Positions 1-11,179 of a stretch of DNA of 64,000 bases are shown piece by piece; position 1 is the stretch's first letter; each line of letters starts with the position of its first letter. The translations under genes were made by a program, and so were the position numbers. A model generated the notes under the pieces. The model did not search any database. It was not told the origin of the DNA and was given only the letters and a program-made list of their open reading frames with translations. The stretch is from Isoetes taiwanensis (lineage: Eukaryota; Streptophyta; Lycopodiopsida; Isoetales; Isoetaceae): assembly GCA_021234155.1 (NCBI GenBank), contig JAJEKV010000812.1, forward strand, positions 22,002 through 86,001, given 5' to 3'.

Positions 1-670
1 TGCTCTCCACGATCCCATTTTGTTCCGGGGCATGCCTTGTAGCGTGCTTATGAATATTAGCGTCATCCCAAATATCTTGAAAAAGATTGCTTAAGTATTC
101 GCCTCCTCCATCTGTGCAAAGACAATGAATATGTCGGCCAGTTTGATTCTCCATTGCAGCTTTGAACACAAGGAATGCATCAGATGCTTGGCTTTTGTGT
201 TTCATGAGGCATGCAAATACTGGTTGGTTGTGATCATCAACAAAGATAATATAATATGCATTACCTTGCCTACTCAAAATCTCCATAGATCCATAGAGAT
301 TTGAATGGATCAAATCCAATATGGATTCTGCCCCTGTGCCTATGGATGTACATGCACATCTAGGATACTTGCCTAGCATACAAGCATGACAAAAAGAAAT
401 GTCACCAGAAGAAAGTGAGTCATGCCAAGTGCCATTTGATGGTGTTGCAGTGAGCAAAGCTTCATCTGGAGAGGGAAGAGGCATTTTATACAGATTGTCA
501 GTTCTGTAACCAATAGCAAAAGGGTTTCTATGAATGAGAACATTGTCGGAGTAAAAGAGAACTTGAGAACCATTGAAAACAATGATCATATATTGATCTG
601 TGAGATGAGCACTGACATCAGACTTCTCCAAAGTGGGAACAAGCAATGCGTCAGAAATCGAATGTATCAT
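1..670 (-). CDS. Copia polyprotein fragment: GAG-pre-integrase and integrase core (partial)
   Basis: One open frame runs on the minus strand from an ATG at 670 off the left edge, about 223 codons. In order it shows a protease-distal stretch (ISDALLVP, LTDQY), a degenerate GAG-pre-integrase zinc region (WHDSL, then CHACMLGKYPR), and integrase-core landmarks: LDLIHSNLYG, FVDDHNQP, LCTDGGGEYLS and PEQNGIVES. In Ty1/Copia elements this region carries out strand transfer of the cDNA. The first catalytic Asp position reads H-S-N, so one acidic residue of the triad looks lost, and the zinc-binding His/Cys set is incomplete. Upstream of 670 the frame is broken, so this is a relic. No LTR is visible on this side; the rest lies outside the window. 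Confidence 0.85.
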   Translation of the reverse strand, partial: MIHSISDALLVPTLEKSDVSAHLTDQYMIIVFNGSQVLFYSDNVLIHRNPFAIGYRTDNLYKMPLPSPDEALLTATPSNGTWHDSLSSGDISFCHACMLGKYPRCACTSIGTGAESILDLIHSNLYGSMEILSRQGNAYYIIFVDDHNQPVFACLMKHKSQASDAFLVFKAAMENQTGRHIHCLCTDGGGEYLSNLFQDIWDDANIHKHATRHAPEQNGIVES

Positions 671-757
671 TGAGGAGAAAAAATTTGAATATGCCTTTTG
701 CTGTTATATGGGCCTCGGCCTGCGAGCTAAATTGAACTACGCTTGAATGATAAAACC

Positions 758-1138
758 CTAAGAAGTTTTGAGGCCTAAACCATAATGGAAGTAAAAGCTG
801 AGTCCACAATGAGGATTAGAATTGGAATAAGAAAGTCTACTGGTGTGAGCAAGGCATATATCCTCTATCAAGAAGGTCTCTTGAAGAAGATTGGGAACTT
901 CAACAAGAGTGGGCGAGGAAATAATTTCAGCAGTACATGCTTGTGCAAAGAAGAAATTCTTTTCTTGGGGAAGAGAGTCAACAACAACAATGGGAGGAGG
1001 TGTGGTAGTGAACAAGGTAGGCTTCCTCAATGATACAACTTTCTTCTTTAATGGACATGGGTTCCATGACTTGAGTGACTCCTCAGTCTTGGTGTAAGAA
1101 AGAAAGAAAGAATGATTTTTATCGTTCACTGAGACCAA
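758..1138 (-). other. Open frame behind the Copia fragment, identity unknown
   Basis: A 126-codon frame lies just upstream (minus sense) of the Copia integrase relic. It is Ser/Thr/Pro-rich in the middle and has no recognisable zinc knuckle or protease motif. It could be degraded gag/protease spacer of the same element, but no motif proves this. I would not treat it as a host gene. Confidence 0.2.
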
Positions 1139-1289
1139 TTAGCCTATGGGACCCAGAAGGAGCGCAGCGAACTTTTTACTGTCCAGATTTAACCCCACCC
1201 CGAAGGGTTTTCGAGGGAAATACCGTGGCAGTAATAAGAATGCTGTCAAACTGTACAAGTATACATCATCATGAAATAAATGTATATAT

Positions 1290-2400
1290 ACATGTCAAGT
1301 GTGTGCCCGAGGACGTAACTGATCTCGCATGTCCATAACCTCCTGTAGCGGCTGGCCAGACCTGATCAACTTAGCATAGCGCATCCAGATTTGATCATAT
1401 GCTGGGCAGCTTTGAAGGGTATGAGATTCATCCTCAATGACTCCTTTTGGCAACATTGACATCTGTCCCGGCGTGGCCACGAATCCATCTGCCCGTTTCA
1501 ATTCGAAGATGGTGTGCCCCTGTGCGAATGGAGGCAATGAGTATGCACCTTTTCATAGGCAAGGGTGTACGTAGGTAGCATTGCAGACCTCGTTCCACAT
1601 CATCAGTACATATTAACTACCTGATCATCTGGTGCAGAAGGTGAGCTCCGTCGCCCCCATTATCAGCAAGCCAGCTCTCCAATTGACCAATGTAAAGTCC
1701 AAACAATATTGGGGAGAGAGGACATCCCTGACGAACCCCGATACTACACCGGGCCGCAGAATCAACCCGAGCATCTTTCATATAGCGTATTAATCGCATT
1801 CTATAACCCATGTGAAACCCCAACCGCCATAATCTTGCCCATAGTTTTTCCCGAGCATAGTGTCAAATGCCTTCGCAAAATCCACGAAGCAATAATATAG
1901 ATCCTGACGGCGGTTCCCGCTGTCTTCAATTAAAGTTCGCAACGTAAAGATGTGGTCAATGGTTGAGTGCCGTGGTCTGAATTCTGTATGGGTGAGGGCT
2001 GCACCTCATTTGCCTCTCCAGCCAGGCCCATCAACCGTTGCTCGAGAATCCCAAATAAGCGCTTTTGCAAACATCGAACCGATCATAATTGTTCTAGATG
2101 GGGCGGTCGCGGGTCACCGCCTTATAGATGGGAACAACTCTGCTATTGGTCCCACCGCGGGGGAAGCCTTCTGTAATGCCTTATTGAACAAGGCCCGACG
2201 CACGACTATGGACTCAAAGATCGCCCACTTAAGCAATTCCCGCCGCATACCATCCTGTGTCGGCGCTTTCCCATTGGCAAGACATACGCCTTGTTCCACG
2301 TCCAAGTTTGTGATTGCTAGCACTGGACCTTCTTGCAGGGTTAATGCTGCATGTGCATCCCTGAAGGTCGTATAGCTATTGCAAGTATTGCCTCCACTGC
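1290..2400 (-). pseudogene. LINE (non-LTR) reverse transcriptase remnant, RT core to C-terminal zinc region
   Basis: Read on the minus strand with frame changes, the block follows LINE RT order. NGKAPTQDGM..ELLKW is RT block 0/1 near 2270. FRPRHSTIDHIFTLRTLIE is near 1990 and CFVDFAKAFDT near 1870. VRQGCPLSPILFGLYI is near 1710. A zf-RVT-like tail (ESHTLQSCPAYDQIWMRY) lies near 1400. Non-LTR elements use this enzyme for target-primed reverse transcription. The FADD catalytic block expected between 1617 and 1537 is not readable, and the frame shifts at least three times, so the copy is dead. The wording 'DHIFTLR' recurs in the 23.4-kb fragment, so both may belong to one family. Confidence 0.85.
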
Positions 2401-3599
2401 TCGGGAGTGATGTTCCCTGTGGGTCAGATCGGCTTTCTAAGAACCTTCGTTAGAAGGTCCGGGTGTGGCGTTGTGAGGTAAAACATTTCCCTTTGATGCG
2501 TTGCAATACCGGATGTCTTGACCTATTCCAAGGCATCTGCATCCCAAAGCTTGCTGAGGAAGCAAGCGTATCTCTTCTGCACCACATGAGTCCCTAGGTT
2601 TTCCATTCGGGCAATCCAGAAATACCAATGTAATTAATAATGCAAATGGAATAGAACACAACTCAAGATGGAAGAAAACTGGACATGGCGATAAAACAAT
2701 CACGCATTGGAACTAATGAAATAAAATAAAACGCCACACAGAACATGAATATTGTAGCAAATGGAGCAAACCATATGAAAAGAACAAGATGGTTACCTTG
2801 AATTCGTGGACAAAAAGAAATAGACCATTTCATGGAATCCAAGGAACCAGTAACATGACCCATTAACGTGTAGAATAGTACTAAACAGGGTAAGTACCAA
2901 AAGAAACGATGTGAACACGACATCTAACTAGCAATAAAAAAGGAACAAATGATGTTGTTGCATGCATGGTTGGTTGTAGGGCCTACTGGGCCAAATACAC
3001 ATGGTTATGATGGTTGAATTGTCCTTGTTCTTTTCTAGATAGGTATTGGTTATATGTCTTTTTTCTTTTCTAAATTGGAAATTGTAGTTTCAAGATTGGA
3101 GCTCGATGCCCACAGATGATATGCTCTAAGAAATCTTGGAAAAAAGTGGATACATAGCATTTAAAATGGGAATGATGACAAAAGGATTTGCACCAAAAAA
3201 AGGTTAGAAAATATATGCTTCTAGCTAATTGCCTAGGACACAGAAGGCAAAATGCAGAAGACTTTTGCCTTAAAAGACTGTTCCAAATTTTTGGAAATGA
3301 TCTGTTATACAAATCTATATTCTAATGTCGTTCTTAAAGCCCAAGGTCTGTTACAGGTGCTACCATTTTGTGAGTACAAGCTATATTCTCTTACTTACCA
3401 TCAAAGGGTTTTTGCGCAGCATTATAGACCATCAAAGGGTATATATCTGAACCATTAATTGTGTTGCACATCTTTTGGAGTTTTTGAGCAATGTGAAATG
3501 GGCCAGACCATTCCTAGCTAAGCTTCATTTATAGTAATTTCTATTTTTCTTTTTTTGGGACTCTATATTATCCAACATTTCCATTTCAATTTAGTGCAG
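2401..3599. other. Spacer without recognised gene
   Basis: AT-rich sequence with short random frames only. A minus-strand stretch at 2440-2640 stays open for 88 codons with a few Cys and Pro residues but matches nothing I recognise. Confidence 0.5.
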
Positions 3600-3703
3600 A
3601 GCATAAGGCTTTTCTTCCAGCGACATTGTGGGACTATAGTGGATGCAAAGGTTTACAAAACAAAGTTGGCCAGTGCAGTTGCTTTCTGAATGTAGTTATT
3701 CAG
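3600..3703 (+). CDS. Exon of an unrecognised (probably membrane) protein
   Basis: The segment sits between a pyrimidine-rich stretch ending in AG and a GT donor (CAG/GTAC). It reads without stops as EHKAFLPATLWDYSG, then CKGLQNKVGQ, then CSCFLNVVIQ. The codon phase at its 3' end is zero, which matches the next candidate exon at 4091. I do not recognise the family. The exon is supported by splice borders, an open frame and protein-like composition, not by homology. The rest of the gene is not apparent on either side, so it may be a fragment. Confidence 0.45.
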
Positions 3704-4090
3704 GTACAAGTGCCTTATTAGTAGATTAATATTATAGATCTGCCTAACCATACTATATGCATATTATATACTTTTTTCTTAGAGCCAATTAGCGATGTTT
3801 TCCAGTCACTATGGCATTTGAGAAGTTATTATGAAGAAATACTATCATCTTCAAGCATTAATCGTGCCCTTGTTGGCATCTATTGCTTTGGTTTTTGCAT
3901 TAGGAAATATTTTTTTTTTTTTTATCGAGGATATAATCTGTGGCTCTTGCAGCTTTAAGTGGAATGTTTGCCGAGTTTCATACCTTCCACAATGGGTTTC
4001 CATTTGTTTAATTTTTATAGGCAACTTTCTATATGCAGTGGAATTTCGCAATGAAAAATACGTTGAAATTGTTTGCAATGGAAATTTCAG

Positions 4091-4150
4091 GCTGCAATGT
4101 TGATCGCATGTCTCTCAACCTTCCTGGTCATTGCATGCCAACTCTATCAG
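4091..4150 (+). CDS. Exon encoding a transmembrane helix, partner of the 3600-3703 exon
   Basis: Sixty bases between TTTCAG and GTATGT encode exactly 20 residues in phase zero: AAMLIACLSTFLVIACQLYQ. That is one hydrophobic helix with an aromatic/polar end. Joined in phase to the preceding exon, the product would end NVVIQ and enter this helix. The clean splice borders on both sides and matched phase argue for a real or recently real membrane-protein gene. The family is unknown to me. The 387-base intron between them contains a long T run and no open frame. Confidence 0.45.
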
Positions 4151-4902
4151 GTATGTTAGGAAGAGACAAGGTCCTCAATCTGGACAGACAAGAGTAATAA
4201 TGCCCTTGGCAATCCTGTCATCGAATGAATGTTGAAACAGAAGCTGCTCTATAACTCTAGAAATGACTGAGAGCAATTGGTGCTGTTCACTTGGATTCAA
4301 TATTATCATGCCATTGAAAACAATATGCACTATAAGATTAATACTCCACTGCCTTATTCATACAGAATCTGAGTTGGTCTTGACACCTTCTAATATAGTG
4401 GCGAAATAGAGTTTGTCGAGACAGCATATGATATGGTATTGAGAGCATGCAGGTCGCTGAATATCCATACAAACAGCAAGTATTTTCTGAAATTATACAC
4501 AATGAGAAGATGCCACATCCCAACATGACCTATAATACTTCTCTATGCATCTCTCCAAGTTAAATGTGACGTTGCAGAATGATCTATAATGTTCTGGTAT
4601 ACAACTCCAATTTGCAATATCCATTTCTGTCAGGATGTCTATTACGCACGAACACTACCTGAGATGCTATGCCTATAGTAGAAAGTATCAAAGCTCATTA
4701 ACTTGATGGTCAACTACAAATGGTCAAAGCTTGAAACAAAAAGCTTGATGCACAGCCTTGTAGAGCTCATAGTTTGTTTGAATTTATAAACAATGATCAA
4801 TTGGCTTTAGGTTTCTTGAATGCTTGGAGATAAAGAAACCCACAATGATTTTAGAACAAGAGGCATCTCAACATGGAAGCAAGCATGAGCTCTATGGGAT
4901 TG
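4151..4902. other. Spacer without recognised gene
   Basis: Only short frames; no domain, splice-bounded open segment or repeat stood out here. Confidence 0.4.
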
Positions 4903-5120
4903 CCCTTTATGTCTGTTCAGGTTTAGGTATGACACCAAGCATTAGGTTTTAACAGCCGTGGCACATAATTCTTATGACGTACGCTTCATTCTAAAATCCC
5001 TTATAGCTAGGATGATTTGCCAAGCTTGACCCTGCATACAAGGAAAAGATAATTTAAGTTAAGTATGAATCAGGTATTATACTGGGCCCCATCTGGTATT
5101 GCTGATTCTCTTTTCAATCT
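4903..5120 (+). repeat. Leader repeat, copy 1 (upstream of PPR block 1)
   Basis: The stretch with ATGACACCAAGCATTAGG, CACATAATTCTTATGACG and CCATCTGGTATTGCTGATTC recurs at 6266-6415 with about 90% identity. The second copy lacks roughly 65 bases from the middle. Each copy precedes a PPR-like block on the same strand, which suggests duplication of a PPR gene leader. Confidence 0.75.
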
Positions 5121-5264
5121 TCTCCAAGATAAAAAAAAAAGAGGCATTGATTATGTTAGGCAATTGCAATTCCTTCTCAATTATACTGAAACTCTACTTT
5201 GATTGACCACCTCATATGACTTTTTTCTTGCCATGGAAATCTGTTTGAAGCAAACCAAGTGTCT

Positions 5265-5886
5265 GTTAAAGTTGTATCACCAAGTGCACATACATGGGCG
5301 GCTGTCATAGCTGCTAATGCTAATGCTAAGTTGGGCACAACCCTACATACGTACCAGAGATTGCACCAGCCAAACATGCATATCTATATTGCAGCATAGT
5401 GAAAAACATGTTCCAAGGAAGGAACATTCATCAAAATATATTGGAAGACAGACCTCTGATGTTGTTGTGGGAAATGCATTTGTTGACATGCATGTCAAAA
5501 TGTGGAAGTATTCAAGAGGCCTGCGAAGCTTTTGATAATTTATCAAATCGAGATGTTATATCTTGGAACATAATGATTGCAGGATATATCTGTTATGGAG
5601 AAGGGATTCTTGCACTAGAGTGCCTTAGGACGAAGGAAGAAGAAGATGCGAATCGGATGTAGTCTCTTGAGTACGCGTTAATTAAAACAGTATGTTCGGG
5701 CGTCAATATAAAAGTTTTATAGCCCTAGACTGTTTTCAGAGAATGCAACAGATGAAATTAATACCAAATGAAGTAACGTTGCTAGCCATCTTAAAGGAAT
5801 GTGCAAATGTTGGGGCACTTGAAGCAAGGAATTTCTTTCTTATGATGAGAAGTTTGCACTTTATCATTGTTTTTGGACCCTTTTAA
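5265..5886 (+). pseudogene. PPR pseudogene block 1 (PLS-class pentatricopeptide repeats)
   Basis: Reading with frame changes, the plus strand shows consecutive PPR landmarks. PSAHTWAAVIAA lies near 5280 and QGRNIHQNILE near 5420. TCMSKCGSIQEACEAFDNLS runs directly into NRDVISWNIMIAGY near 5490-5590. ALDCFQRMQQMKLIPNEVT with LLAILKECANVGALE lies near 5715-5825. PLS-class PPRs are helical-repeat RNA-binding proteins of mitochondria and plastids that act in RNA editing and processing. Stops and frameshifts occur between 5400 and 5470 and again near 5660, and no start or C-terminal E/DYW domain is joined. It is therefore a truncated, inactive copy. The 'HTWAAVI' wording is what I associate with fern and bryophyte PPRs. 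Confidence 0.8.
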
Positions 5887-6137
5887 GGTATATTTGTTAA
5901 TGCAATCTATTGTTATAAGATCAGTGTTGCTGATATGTGAATGCAGCGCGTAGGAGTTGAAAGACGAGCTTGTGCTTGACAAAGAGTCTGCAATTAAATG
6001 AGATCATGGCATGCAGTATAATGGAGCAATGCGCAAGGTAAGGTGATAACACTCTACCCATTTTATTTATATATACAGAAAAATATCTCAAAAGTACTTG
6101 CTCATTTTCCTTTTCTTAAGAATTGTTGCTTGTGCAG

Positions 6138-6195
6138 GCTTCAGTGCAACCTAAAAAGAAAGCCAATGGCTCTTGTCAAGAAGCTTCGTAAAGCG
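6138..6195 (+). pseudogene. RPS15: Lone exon of cytosolic ribosomal protein uS19 (RPS15)
   Basis: Between TTGTGCAG and GTATGATC lies a 58-base segment reading LQCNLKRKPMALVKKLRKA. In plant RPS15 (uS19, small-subunit head) the highly conserved N-terminal part reads RFQRGLKRKPMALIKKLRKA, so 15 or more of about 19 residues agree. The Phe and Gly of the family wording are replaced. The following exons (the conserved NMIIVPEM..GVYNGK region) are not found downstream; instead the leader repeat of PPR block 2 starts at 6266. Splice borders are preserved, so this is a genomic exon fragment and not a processed cDNA copy. It could have been moved here by a transposon. Confidence 0.7.
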
Positions 6196-6265
6196 GTATG
6201 ATCTTCTTAATTGCTCCTCCATTTTTCCCCTCTGTGAATCCTCCATTTTCTAATTTAGCAAGATA

Positions 6266-6415
6266 AGATTGGCCTTTGTGTTTATTCAGGTTTAGATATG
6301 ACACCAAGGATTAGGTTTTAATAGTTGTGGCACATAATTCTTATGACGTACGCTTCATTCTAATCATTCAGGTATTATATTGGGTCCCATCTGGTAATGT
6401 TGATTCTCTTTCCAA
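6266..6415 (+). repeat. Leader repeat, copy 2 (upstream of PPR block 2)
   Basis: Second copy of the 4903-5120 sequence: ATGACACCAAGGATTAGG, CACATAATTCTTATGACG and CCATCTGGTAATGTTGATTC in the same order, with an internal deletion of about 65 bases relative to copy 1. Confidence 0.75.
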
Positions 6416-7084
6416 TGGAGGATTTTTCCACCACTATGTATATGCATCAGTTACCCGCCTATTGTAATTGGTCACCCTTTCCATAATGTAAATATTATAG
6501 GTAATGGGCCTGTCTATATGGATGTGCCAGCCAAGTTCTGTTTGTTTTTTGGGTTGCCCCTAGGGGGGCAAACCCTCGTTTATGTGGGTATGTGGGCATA
6601 TCCGTATATCTTAGGCATATGCCTAGCATATACCTTGGTGGCCCGCTAAAAACCCGGCCGGTGCCCGTAAGTGTTCTGGCCATCCAGCCCATTCCTTTGG
6701 AAGTGGCTATGGTCGTAAACACATTCTCGATTATGGGAGATGGTGGCTTCCACGGAGGGAGGCTGGTGATTTGGTTTCGGCCACAAATTTCTTTCTAGGC
6801 TCGCGTCCGCTAGCCGCATTTGAAGGGCATTGATAAAGCCCTCAAAATCCATAGATGAGCAAAGCATTTCTAAGAAATTCGGACCAACATGGCGTGTATT
6901 CCTTAGCTCTCCATAATCCGCACTCTAAAAGATCGAGATGTGAATATATTTGCATGCAAGAAGACAAGAAAAGAAAAGCAGCACCATACCCAAATGCTAA
7001 GAGATGCGGCAAAGACAAGAACCGAAAAACGTTATTGGGCCAACTAAGAACACCCGATTTCAAAAGGATTATGCTTTATATCGC
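6416..7084. other. Spacer between leader repeat and PPR block 2
   Basis: Includes a GC-richer stretch at 6540-6670 and a 109-codon plus-strand frame from 6855 that runs into the PPR block but shows no PPR motif before about 7130. It may be the decayed N-terminal part of that gene. Confidence 0.35.
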
Positions 7085-8675
7085 ATTTATTTTGCAAAGA
7101 ATGCGTTGTTTCACGAGCCCTAGTTGTGGGAAAGCTCGTTCATGGTCGACTTTTGAAAACATACATGAAAAAATGTCTATTTGAGCAACTTAGTCATAGG
7201 CATGTACAAGTGTGGTGCATTGAATTATGTAAATATGGTATTTGAGAACATGCACGACCCTAATGTATTTTCTTGGACAATTTGCCATGAGATATGTGCG
7301 GTGTGGGCAAGTGAAGAATGCACATAGACTATTTAATGCCATGCCTGAGGAGGAATGTTGTCTCCTGGACCACAATAATTGCAAAGATATGCAAAATATG
7401 ACATGAAGCTTTAGGGTCTTTGAGCAAATGTTATTTAGCGGTGAGAGTCCTAACATAGTTACAATGGTTCATGTTTTGGTGCATGTTCCAATTTTGAAGG
7501 ATCTCATAAGAGGCAAGATTGTACATGCATGAATTCCCTGCATAGTAAATTTAATTGTGAGGTCATAGTTATGAATGCCCCATATGTATGGGAAGTCCGC
7601 GTTTAAAAGATTACGAATGCGCATTTCAAGTTGTGCTTGAGAGAATTGTTGTTTCTTGGGCTACTATGATAAATCGCATTATTGAAAATGGGCATGTTGC
7701 TAAAGCTCTTCATCTTTTCCGGGGAGATGGAAATGCGGGGATGCAATTCGATCATGCTATATTCTAAGCATTTTAAAGCTCTTGCTATGGAGATAAATAT
7801 TGTTGAAGCTAAGAGGATACACATCATTATTATAAAAGACAACTAGAGTCGGATCCCAGATTGGGACCACCCTTGTTGATATGTATGGAACATGGGGCCA
7901 TCTTTCTAGTGCTCAAATAATTTTTAATGGCATGGTCACAAAGGGATGTTCTTTCTTGACCGCTTTAATTGCAAACATTCACGCACCATGGACATGGCAA
8001 GGAAGTACTCCCCGATCTTCGTGAAATGGACATTGAGGGTTTGGTTCCCGATAAGGTAATACTTACAACTATTCTTACCGCATGTGCCAATGAAGCTTCA
8101 TTAACCAGAAGGCAAGAGAGTACATGATCTTGTAATTGAAACATCTTCAGGTCAAATATCCCGATGCAGAATCGCACTTGTCAACATGTACAATAGTTAT
8201 GGAATTGTGGAAAATGCAAGGATAATCTTTGATCGGATGTTTGAAAAGATGTGATTTCATGGAATTCTATGCGTTTGCAAACAGTATTCTCGGCATGGGA
8301 ATTCTAAGGAAGTATTCGTGCTCTTCCATTTTATGGTTATGGATGGTATATGGCCAAGCCAAGGAACTTTCACTAGCATTCTTTTACGTATGTGGCCATG
8401 CAGATTTGGCCGGATAAGGAAAGTCATTACTTTTCTTATCGCGAATGATTCTTGTATCACACCATGTAGGGAGCAATACCACCGCATGATTGATCTCTTC
8501 TCGCCGTCTTGGATGGTTGGATGAAGCGAAAAGTATAATAGGTAACATGCCATTTCAAGCCAATGTTGTTTCATGGACAACATTGCTTGAAGGTTGCAAA
8601 GCAACTTGTAGTCTTGTGCAAAAGAGTGGGGATTCGACGGCCTGTGAGGGGATGTTACATCATCTCTACTAACCT
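7085..8675 (+). pseudogene. PPR pseudogene block 2 (PLS-class, with E-like C-terminal motif)
   Basis: About 1.6 kb on the plus strand shows an ordered PPR series broken by many indels. KLVHGRLLKTYMKK lies near 7135. NLVIGMYKCGALNYVNMVF and DPNVFSWTI lie near 7188-7285, and RCGQVKNAHRLFNAMPEEE near 7297-7350. RVFEQMLFSGESPNIVTMV lies near 7417. GTTLVDMYGTWGHLSSAQII lies near 7868-7930 and ALVNMYNSYGIVENARIIF near 8177-8235. HRMIDLLSRLGWLDEAKSII, then GNMPFQANVVSWTTLLEGC, lies near 8485-8595, which is the C-terminal repeat/E-motif boundary of editing-type PPRs. No DYW deaminase motif follows. Organelle RNA editing would be the family role. Frames change roughly every 100-150 bases, so the copy is dead unless the assembly is very poor here. 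Confidence 0.85.
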
Positions 8676-11179
8676 CGGACTTCTTAAATGCACTTCATGA
8701 GCAGGAAGTTAAAATTAAGGTTGCATGCTCTTCCATGGATATTAGCAAAGCCAAAGGCATTGATGGGTCTTAGAAGGACCACCGAAGTTGTTATTTAGCT
8801 TGAATAGCAAGGGCGTCTGCAAGGATGAACTGGGCATCAACTCGAGAACTTCTAGCCTTTAGGTTCTACCACCCTGTTCGGGCCATCTCTCAAATAATCC
8901 CATCTTAAAGGGGAAGAGTTGGCAATCGAAGGCAAGAAAGAAATTGCGATACAAGTAACTTCTACCTAGAAAATCCCTAATAATATTTCCACGGGTCACC
9001 CACACTTTACATAGATTATTGCAACGGGCCATTCACGCTCACCTCTCTTGCAACTTCTTTGGAAGAAACCTCTTCAAGCCTTTTTGCTAAAGATGTTAAG
9101 CAAACGGTCGGTGTTGTCATAAATCACATTGATTCAATAAGTTGGAGGTTTGCATAGATTTAGAGTGTTAGAGTTAAGCTTTTAGCGCATTAGATTAGAA
9201 GATAATAATATGGGTTAGGATTTACTTTTGAAATAGGCCTAGGGATAGGGTCTGCAGCTTAGATCTAGAGTTTGGGTTAAGATTTAGAGGTTGAATGCAC
9301 ACATAAACATCAAATATCTACTTATGAACTAGCAATTTCTAGAGGAGGGTGCCTTTCTTCCACCCATTGCTCTTTATATGCCCATTTGAACATCCTTATT
9401 TTGCCCCTTAATCGCGCCCATGTTTGCCCTTTAATAGCCCACCTTAAGAACTATTGTAAGTTGGATGAGATGCATGGTCATTGTTGGCCACTTGTTGTGA
9501 GCATTTGATGGTCTATTGAAGAGCATTTGGTGGTCCATTGAAGGGCATTTACGGTGATTCGTGTCAACATAATTATATAGTTTAAAATCTTCATAAGCGT
9601 TCATAGAGAATTCCAAATTGGTATTCGGTATTTAATTGAAAGCTAAACTCCCAAACTTCATTGTGTTATATCAAAGTAGGAGGTTTAATAAAATAATTGC
9701 ACTCAAGTGGGTGGTTGTGAGGTACCCTCCCTTATTGTGTTTTTAAGGGAATGCCACGTAAATGCAGAAAAACCTTGAAGAAGTGATAACAAAGGCTTGC
9801 AATTTAAAAACTAAAAGGCAAGAATTATAACCATTATAGCTACCGAGAAGAACATATATATCAATACATCATCATCATTCATTTTGGAACGGGTTTAGAA
9901 AGCCTTTCATGGGTGTGAATGCCTGGAAGCACGTTAAAGGGAGAAGCAAGTCATTTGGTTCTCCAAATGAAATATGCGAGGAACAAAGGTATATACATGT
10001 AACCAACAATGCGGACTACAATTACCTAAAAAGAGATCTCAACGACACTTTCTAAGTAAGCATTGGAATGCTAGAGCTTTGGAGCTGGTGAAGATAGCAC
10101 ACTACAATCTTATTTTTTATTGAAGCGTTTTTTTTTCCCCAACCATTTGGATCCAATTCTTAGTTATCCTTGATCCAGAGTGGTCCGGAGCCTGTGGAGA
10201 CCGATAGTTCCTAGGTTAAGATTCTCTAGAGTAGTTATTTTTCTTTGTCCCTGTAGTAAATTTAGTTCGATTCTTATAGGCAATTCAAATGGAGTGATAC
10301 CCAATTTTTAATAGGTGGTTTTGGCAAGTATGTTTTTAATAGGTGGTTTGGCTATGGCTGCATCTATAGCGACCTATTTTCCGTAACCTTATTGGGCAAC
10401 ACTATGCCCGGGGGGCTTTGAACAACGTGAACATCATTTAACCAAGGTTGTTGATATGAAACTCAATGATGTTGTCTTCTAATAAACAACAGAGAACACG
10501 TACAATTGGCCAAAATCAGAATTGATGTGCCCTTTGGAGCCACAATGGAGGCAATATAGAAAGAACTAGTAAACGGCCTCTAATGTTGCCGCCGCTTAAT
10601 GTCCTTATTTTTGTAATTTTACTTGCCTTTTAATGTCAAGATGTTGCAACTTTTGACTAACACAACAGGTTCATGCTTGCAAGAATATAGTATATATGTT
10701 TACATAATGAAGTAATCCAATCATGCCAAAATATGACTTTGAACTATGATTTAAGCCACTTCACCCTCCGGCCATGGAGGGCAACCCTCCGTGCGCAGCA
10801 CCTTGTTTCATTTGCATTTTTTTTTAAAGTTTGTAACTGGCATATATGATACGAGTGAAATGAGTTTATCTGCAAATTTCTACATAATGTAAATCCAATA
10901 ATGTACTTTATTCTAGCGCTAAAGTCATTTAGCACATGCAAGATTGATCATCGTATTTTTACCTGTCCACATGCTTATTTTCTTTTTAGGGTCAGGGCAT
11001 GCTTTCCATTGACATGTTTTTGTAAAAGGTAAATTCCATGTAACACTGTAGATGAAGCTTTAGTTAGCAATAGTAATGTCCTAAATTGCATGCTTTCCAG
11101 TTCACATAGCACCTTTGTGAATTTATTGATTACTGATGGAGAAAACCTCAGTGTTCTAACAATTATTTTCTTGTGCTAG
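8676..11179. other. AT-rich spacer, no gene recognised
   Basis: No domain-bearing frame. 9160-9300 has scattered degenerate GGGTTAGG/GGGTTAAG-like words but no array. 9495-9545 holds two near-identical ~21-base units (GCATTTGRTGGTCYATTGAAG), and 10310-10350 a small AATAGGTGGTTTGGC duplication. Confidence 0.5.

Noticed and set aside
9160-9300. Interstitial telomere-like repeat
   Set aside because: Only scattered TTTAGGG-like words; no run of consecutive units. The same holds for 24490-24590.
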